Shown here piece by piece: positions 4,156 to 8,717 of a DNA stretch of 8,717 bases. The DNA lies in the NCBI GenBank assembly GCA_031275525.1, contig JAISOP010000217.1, positions 1 through 8,717 of the forward strand, given 5' to 3'. Position numbers and translations under genes: made by a program. This stretch comes from Tannerella sp. (GTDB taxonomy: Bacteria > Bacteroidota > Bacteroidia > Bacteroidales > Tannerellaceae). The stretch's first letter is position 1. Each line of letters opens with the position of its first letter. The notes beneath the pieces are model-generated. The model ran no database searches, was not told where the DNA came from, and worked only from the letters and a program-made list of their open reading frames with translations.

Positions 4156-6891
4156 GTGGTTGTCGTAGGCTACGGCACGCAGAAGAAGGCGAACCTGACG
4201 GGCGCCGTTTCGACCGTCTCCCTGCCCGAAATGGAAAAGCGGACGGTGGCGCAGACGTCGCTGGCGCTGTCCGGCCTGGCGCCGGGCGTCGTCGTGACGC
4301 AACGGAGCGGCCAGCCGGGCAGCGACGGGGGGACGATCAGCGTCCGGGGTAAAACGACGCTGGGCAACAACGACGTCCTCGTTCTCATCGACGGCGTCGA
4401 ATCGAACATCAACTCCATCGACCCGAAGTCCATCGAATCCATTTCCATACTGAAAGATGCGGCCTCGGCCGCCATCTACGGCAACCGCGCCGCCAACGGC
4501 GTGATCCTCATCACCACCAAACGCGCCGAAGACGGCAAGGCCTACATCTCCTACAACGGATACGTGGCGCAGGGCAAGCCGACGAACGTCCCGAAGTATG
4601 TGGGCGCCGTCGATTTTATGAAGTATATCTCCATCGCCAAGCGCGCCGTGGGGATGACGCCCGAATATTCCGAGGAATACATCCGGGAGTATGAAGAAGG
4701 CGTCGCCCGGCGAGACCCGAACTATCCCGACGTGGACTGGTTCGACGCTACGGCCACGAACAACGGCGTCATCAACAGCCATTTTGTAACCGTCAGCCTG
4801 GGGACGAAGGGAATCAGGTCGCTGGCGCAGGCCGGTTACCTGTCGCAGAACGGGATTACCGAGAACACGAATTTCAAGCGCTATACCTTCCGGTCGAATA
4901 CCGACTATAAAGTGTCGGAGAAAATAGAACTCCGGACCGACCTGGCGCTCGTTTATTCCGACGCCACGGCGCCGTCGAAGCTGTCCACGGGCTATAACTG
5001 GGTCGGCAGGATACCGGCCAACCAGGCGGCTTACCTGGCCGACGGACGCTACGGGCCGGGCTGGCAGGGCGTCAACCCGGTGGCGTATTATAAAGACGGG
5101 GGCGTCATCACGAATACGGCGCCGTCGGGCATCATCAACCTCGTCGGCAGGTATAATCCGGCGAAGTTTCTGGAGGTAAAGGGGCAGTATGCGATTAACT
5201 ACTGGGAAGGGCATACGGCGAACTGGGATAAAAGGGTGCAGATTTACCTGAACGACGGCACGCCCGATCCGCAGACCCAGAGCAAGTCGACGCTGACCGA
5301 GAATACGGGCCGGAACATGCGGACGATGTTCAACGGAAGCGCCACGTTCAGTCACTCCTTCCGGCAGGCACATAACGCCAAGCTGATGATCGGCTACCAG
5401 CAGGAATCGTTTTGGAACAGGTGGCATTCCGGGTACCGCGAAGTCTTCCCCTTCCCCGATTACCCGGTGCTGAACGCCGGCGGGCAGGAAAACCAGAAAT
5501 CAAACGGCTCGGCTTCCGATTATGCCCTGCAGTCCGTCTTCGGGCGGGCGAACTACAACTTCCGGGAGAAATACCTGTTCGAGGCCACGTTGCGCTACGA
5601 CGGTTCGTCGCGCTTTGTCGAGGGGCGCCGGTGGGGTACGTTCCCCTCCGTCTCGGCCGGCTGGAGGATCAGCGAGGAAGCGTTCTGGGCCAGCCTCAAG
5701 CCGACGGTCAATAACCTGAAACTGCGGGTTTCCTACGGGCAGCTGGGCAACCAGAATACGTTGAACGGCTATTATCCGGCGCAGTCGGTCGTCAACCTGG
5801 GGACGAACTACGTCTTCGACAAGAACATTACGTCCGGCGCGGCCATTACGGCGATGGCCAACAGCCTGATCAGCTGGGAAACGACCACGTCGACCAACGT
5901 GGGGCTGGACGTGAACCTGTTCAGCAAGCTGGAGCTGAACGCCGAATATTATTACCGGCAGACGAACGACATCCTGCTCAACCTGAACATCCCGCTCATC
6001 ATCGGCCTGTCGGCTCCGGCGCAAAACGCCGGGAAGCTCGAAAACCGCGGCTGGGAAGTCGGAGCGACGTATAACGACCGGTTCGGCGACCTTAATTTCA
6101 GCGCCATGTTCAACCTGTCCGACGTCCGCAACAAGGTACTCGACCTGAAAGGGATCAACGAAACGGGCATCACGGTCAACCGCGAGGGCTATCCCATGTA
6201 TTCCCTCTACGGATACGAGGCCGACGGATACATCGTCCCCGAAGATTACGACGCCGAGGGGAATTATACGGGAGCGACGCAGATCGGCGCCTTCGGGCCG
6301 GGCGACATCAAGTATAAAGACCAGTTGACGGTCGACACCGACGGCGACGGAACGCCCGATGCCGGCGACGGCGTTCTCAACACGTCGGACTACGTGATCA
6401 TGGGCAGCACGATTCCGCGGTACAGTTTCGGCCTGAGCCTCTACGGCGAATACCGGGGCATCGACGTGAACATCCTCTTCCAGGGTGTCGGGAAAGCGGA
6501 CGGCTACGTCTGGGGACACTCCATCGGATCGTTCTACGAAGGCGGCTCCATGCCCGAAATCGGCAAGGATTACTGGACGCCCGAAAACCGGGACGCGCAG
6601 TTCCCGAGGCTGGCGTTCAACAACAGCAACAACCAGCAGAACTCGTCGTTCTGGGTGAAAAACGCGGCTTACCTGCGGATGAAAAACCTTCAGCTGGGTT
6701 ATACCTTTCCCAAGGCCTGGACGGCGAAGGCGGGCATTTCCGGCCTGAGGCTGTTTGTGAGTACGGACAACCTGTTTACCGCGTCGAAGTTCTGGAAATA
6801 TTTCGACGTGGAATCGCCCGTGCTGACGGGATACGGTAATTTCTATCCCATCATGCGTACGACGACGGTCGGTATTGACTTAAAGTTCTAA
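4156..6891 (+). CDS. SusC-like TonB-dependent outer-membrane receptor, main part (TonB box, plug, 22-stranded barrel region), out of frame with its N-terminus
   Basis: This frame runs unbroken through the poly-G tract to TAA at 6889-6891; the GTG at 4156 is simply an internal valine codon of the TonB box EEVVVVGYG. The TonB box is followed by the plug domain (about 4180-4530), with RTVAQTSLALSGLAPGV, ISVRGKTTLGNNDVLVLIDG and the SusC-typical SILKDAASAAIYGNRAANGV. The rest is the beta barrel, ending in VGIDLKF with a C-terminal Phe typical of outer-membrane barrels. A DTDGDGTPDAGDG loop (about 6334-6375) resembles the calcium-type loops of SusC proteins. No stop or frameshift occurs in these 2.7 kb. 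SusC imports glycans or peptides into the periplasm using TonB energy, with SusD as lid. Started at 4156 it would lack a signal peptide and could not reach the outer membrane, so function depends on rejoining the frame at the G-tract. The next gene starts 20 bp on, as in a susCD operon. Confidence 0.93.
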   Translation: MVVVGYGTQKKANLTGAVSTVSLPEMEKRTVAQTSLALSGLAPGVVVTQRSGQPGSDGGTISVRGKTTLGNNDVLVLIDGVESNINSIDPKSIESISILKDAASAAIYGNRAANGVILITTKRAEDGKAYISYNGYVAQGKPTNVPKYVGAVDFMKYISIAKRAVGMTPEYSEEYIREYEEGVARRDPNYPDVDWFDATATNNGVINSHFVTVSLGTKGIRSLAQAGYLSQNGITENTNFKRYTFRSNTDYKVSEKIELRTDLALVYSDATAPSKLSTGYNWVGRIPANQAAYLADGRYGPGWQGVNPVAYYKDGGVITNTAPSGIINLVGRYNPAKFLEVKGQYAINYWEGHTANWDKRVQIYLNDGTPDPQTQSKSTLTENTGRNMRTMFNGSATFSHSFRQAHNAKLMIGYQQESFWNRWHSGYREVFPFPDYPVLNAGGQENQKSNGSASDYALQSVFGRANYNFREKYLFEATLRYDGSSRFVEGRRWGTFPSVSAGWRISEEAFWASLKPTVNNLKLRVSYGQLGNQNTLNGYYPAQSVVNLGTNYVFDKNITSGAAITAMANSLISWETTTSTNVGLDVNLFSKLELNAEYYYRQTNDILLNLNIPLIIGLSAPAQNAGKLENRGWEVGATYNDRFGDLNFSAMFNLSDVRNKVLDLKGINETGITVNREGYPMYSLYGYEADGYIVPEDYDAEGNYTGATQIGAFGPGDIKYKDQLTVDTDGDGTPDAGDGVLNTSDYVIMGSTIPRYSFGLSLYGEYRGIDVNILFQGVGKADGYVWGHSIGSFYEGGSMPEIGKDYWTPENRDAQFPRLAFNNSNNQQNSSFWVKNAAYLRMKNLQLGYTFPKAWTAKAGISGLRLFVSTDNLFTASKFWKYFDVESPVLTGYGNFYPIMRTTTVGIDLKF

Positions 6892-6911
6892 CATATTAAA
6901 AACACATCATC

Positions 6912-8114
6912 ATGAAAAAAAATATAGTTTTTCTCGCTATCCTGTTGCTTGCATCGTGCAGCGACTTTCTGGAGAAAGCTCCGCTGGATTCGCCTTCCGA
7001 CAAGACGTTCCTCGCCAATGAAACGGAACTTCAAATGGCCTTGACGGGCTGTTACACGCCGCTGTGGACGGCCCATGAAGATATGCCTTTCTTCCTTGCC
7101 TTCGAGGAGCTGTCCGACAACGGCTGGGACAGGAATACGAACGACCTGCAGAAACTCTCGCAGGGGGCGAACGACGCGAAGAGCGCGTTTGTCGAAAACA
7201 TCTGGCGTACCTGCTACCAGGGCATTACCCGGTGCAATTATTTAATCAGTCATATCGACAACGTGACGGGCGCAAGCGAGGACGCCGTCGACCGGGCCAG
7301 GGCGGAGGCGCAGTTCCTGCGCGCCTGCTACTATGCGTATCTGATCGACCTCTTCGGCGACGTGCCGCTGATACTGGAAACCGTCACGCTGGACGACGCC
7401 GAGATTCCGCGCGCGCCGAAAGCCGACGTCCTGACGCAGATTTTCAAAGACTACGACGAGGCGGCCGCCGTCCTCGGAACAACCGGCAAGCCCACTTCCG
7501 GACGGCCGACCCGGCAGGCGGCGCTGGCGCTGAAGGCCAGGATCGCGCTCTACAACGAGCGGTGGGACGCAGCCATCGCCGCGGCTTCCGAAGTGATGAA
7601 GCTGGAAGGCGCCGAAACCGGCCTGGAGCCGTCTTTCCCCGACCTCTTCACCTACGGAGGGCAGGACTCGAAGGAGATCCTGTTTTCGATACAGTACCTC
7701 TTCGGGCAGAAGGTGCATCCGATCTTCCGGCTCTTCGGCGGCAGGAACGGCGGCGGACATGCCAATAAAATCCCGTCGTACCAGTTAGTCGATTCCTATC
7801 CCTGCAAGGACGGGCTTCCGATCGACCGCTCGCCGCTCTACCGTCCCGCCGCTCCGTGGGAGAACCGCGACCCGCGACTGGCCTGGACCTTCGCCCTGCC
7901 CTCGTCCGGCTATGCCGACTGGACCGAAGAGCCGGGATGTATCTTCCAGGGCTTCCAGTTCGAGACGCACCGCGACAGCGTGAAAGCGCTGGAACTATCA
8001 CACCTCCCCGCCCTCTTACGCAGACAATCAGGACGCGCTGAACGCCTACGCCTCGTTCAGCGGCATCAACTGGCGGAAGTACGTGAACGACGAAAACTAC
8101 GGCGACGTCAATAA
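6912..8114 (+). pseudogene. SusD/RagB-like surface lipoprotein, N-terminal two thirds, frameshifted near 7984-7995
   Basis: The start ATG 6912 follows an A-rich leader without Shine-Dalgarno. Residues 1-15 are a lipoprotein signal and the lipobox LASC gives C16. CSDFLEKAPLD follows, the usual SusD N-terminus. SusD-family features include the TPR-like helices and the motif FLRACYYAYLIDLFGDVPLI (135-154). The homology continues to about HRDSVKA (residue 359), after which this frame becomes Arg/Leu-rich (LLRRQSGRAERLRL) and stops at 8114, which is not SusD-like. The true continuation is in the frame starting at 7984. Removing one base (or adding two) in this interval would give a 569-residue protein, a normal SusD length. 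SusD binds substrate at the cell surface and closes over SusC. The break is not in a homopolymer, so it is either a real mutation or a sequence error. Confidence 0.85.
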
Positions 8115-8622
8115 CTGCGATAACAACATCATCGTCATCCGCTACGCCGAAGTCCTCCTGACCTATGCCGAGGCCAAAGTGAAAGCCGGGCAGGCCGATC
8201 CGTCGGTTTACGCCGCCCTGAACAAGATCCGCGCGCGCGCCGGAATGCCCGATATCGCCGACGCCGGCGCCGACGAACTGTTTTACGCCATTGCCCGCGA
8301 GCGCCGCCACGAACTGTCGGGCGAAGGGCAGCGGCTTTCCGACATCCGGCGGTGGCGAATCGCGGAAAAGGTGATGAACGGCTACCTGCTCGGCAGGATG
8401 CAAAAGGCCTACCCCTCCAAAGCGCCCGTCATCGACCGCTGGGGAACGCCCGACTACGAGGCGGCGGGCATACCGGTGGCATCGGACGTCAACGACCCGA
8501 ACACCTCCATGCGTACCGTCGACCTGAGAACCTTCAATCCCGCGAAGGATTACCTCTGGCCCATCCCCTACATCGAACGCCGGACGAACCCGGCCCTGAC
8601 CCAAAACCCCGGCTGGGAATAA
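7984..8622 (+). pseudogene. SusD/RagB-like lipoprotein, C-terminal third in the shifted frame
   Basis: This frame opens just after a TGA at 7981-7983 and reads RWNYHTSPPSYADNQ onward, joining smoothly to the preceding segment. It contains the conserved SusD C-terminal motif IIVIRYAEVLLTYAEAK (about 8128-8180), then LNKIRARAGMP, ERRHELSGEGQR and DIRRW, and ends NPALTQNPGWE before TAA at 8620-8622. All are standard SusD C-terminal features. The first Met, at 8083, is internal and there is no signal peptide, so this part cannot be a separate functional gene. No stop or second frameshift is seen, which indicates a recent lesion or an assembly error rather than old decay. Confidence 0.85.
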
Positions 8623-8631
8623 CAAATCAGT

Positions 8632-8657
8632 GGTTAACGGTTAACGGTTAACGGTTA
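8632..8657 (+). repeat. GGTTAAC 7-bp tandem repeat (3.7 copies)
   Basis: Three exact copies of GGTTAAC (8632-8652) are followed by GGTTA (8653-8657), starting 9 bp after the susD stop codon. The unit contains the palindrome GTTAAC. As a non-coding short tandem repeat it may vary in copy number; no promoter or terminator function is evident. Confidence 0.85.
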
Positions 8658-8667
8658 GTGAAAAAAC

Positions 8668-8717
8668 GTTCTGCGTCCGTATTGCATCCCGGAGGGGATG
8701 CATCGCCCGGTAGAACC
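8668..8717 (-). repeat. Partial copy of the left-hand repeat family at the window edge, inverted A piece joined to a B arm
   Basis: CGTTCTGCGTCCGTATTGC at 8669-8687 is the reverse complement of the A1 segment around 1317-1335. It leads into a hairpin at 8684-8701 (GCATCCC-GGAG-GGGATGC, one G longer than elsewhere), then ATCGCCCGGTAGAACC, which is the outer B arm in reverse complement (compare 2346-2363). The element continues beyond the window. The sigma/susC/susD block is therefore bracketed by this repeat family, and the A-B join differs from any in the left array. Confidence 0.75.

Noticed and set aside
4156..4158. GTG 4156 as a genuine independent start of the receptor
   Set aside because: It falls inside the TonB box and would give a protein without a signal peptide; coding homology extends upstream in the same frame to the G-tract.
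4129..5427. Long minus-strand open frame opposite the susC-like gene (similarly 5500-6519 and 7648-8625)
   Set aside because: These lie antisense to strongly supported SusC/SusD coding sequence in GC-rich DNA and encode Arg/Val/Gly-rich sequence with no family resemblance.
7980..7998. Programmed ribosomal frameshift in susD
   Set aside because: There is no slippery heptamer at the junction, and SusD proteins are not known to use one; a mutation or sequence error is simpler.

Overview
The window comes from a Bacteroidales-type genome of fairly high GC (species not identified). The evidence is the gene content: the C-terminal part of a hybrid two-component regulator, an ECF sigma factor of the Bacteroidetes type, and a SusC/SusD pair whose SusC carries an STN signalling domain. 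A/T-rich leaders without clear Shine-Dalgarno sites also fit. The setting is a glycan or nutrient uptake locus (PUL-like), but no glycoside hydrolase or other enzyme lies in the window, so the substrate cannot be named.

Layout. (1) 2-1216 (+): 3' part of a hybrid sensor kinase with histidine-kinase ATPase, receiver and AraC-type HTH domains. (2) 1217-2551: no credible gene. It holds a roughly 1.2 kb array of modular repeats (three module types, A/C/B), including two near-identical 196-bp elements that are each an almost complete imperfect palindrome. (3) 2552-3088 (-): ECF sigma factor, transcribed toward the array. The FecR-type anti-sigma gene that normally accompanies such a sigma factor is absent. 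(4) 3119-3502: divergent intergenic region, AT-rich apart from a GC-rich inverted repeat. (5) 3503-6891 (+): a susC-like TonB-dependent receptor gene split into two frames at an uninterrupted run of 14 G (4093-4106). In this state it encodes a 205-residue N-terminal product; 12 or 15 G would give one protein of about 1,128-1,129 residues. (6) 6912-8622 (+): susD-like surface lipoprotein gene broken by a one-base frame change near 7984-7995. (7) 8623-8717: a 7-bp tandem repeat and the start of another copy of the left-hand repeat family, with A and B material inverted and joined.

How it would work when intact: SusD captures substrate at the cell surface over the SusC barrel, SusC imports it with TonB energy, and the SusC STN domain signals through an anti-sigma factor to the ECF sigma factor. 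The hybrid regulator offers a second sensing route, but whether it controls this locus is unknown.

The strongest observation is the poly-G tract inside susC, placed exactly between the signalling/N-terminal extension and the TonB box. It looks like a slipped-strand ON/OFF switch read here in an OFF length. The main competing explanations are homopolymer sequencing error and gene decay; the second, non-repeat frameshift in susD keeps both open.
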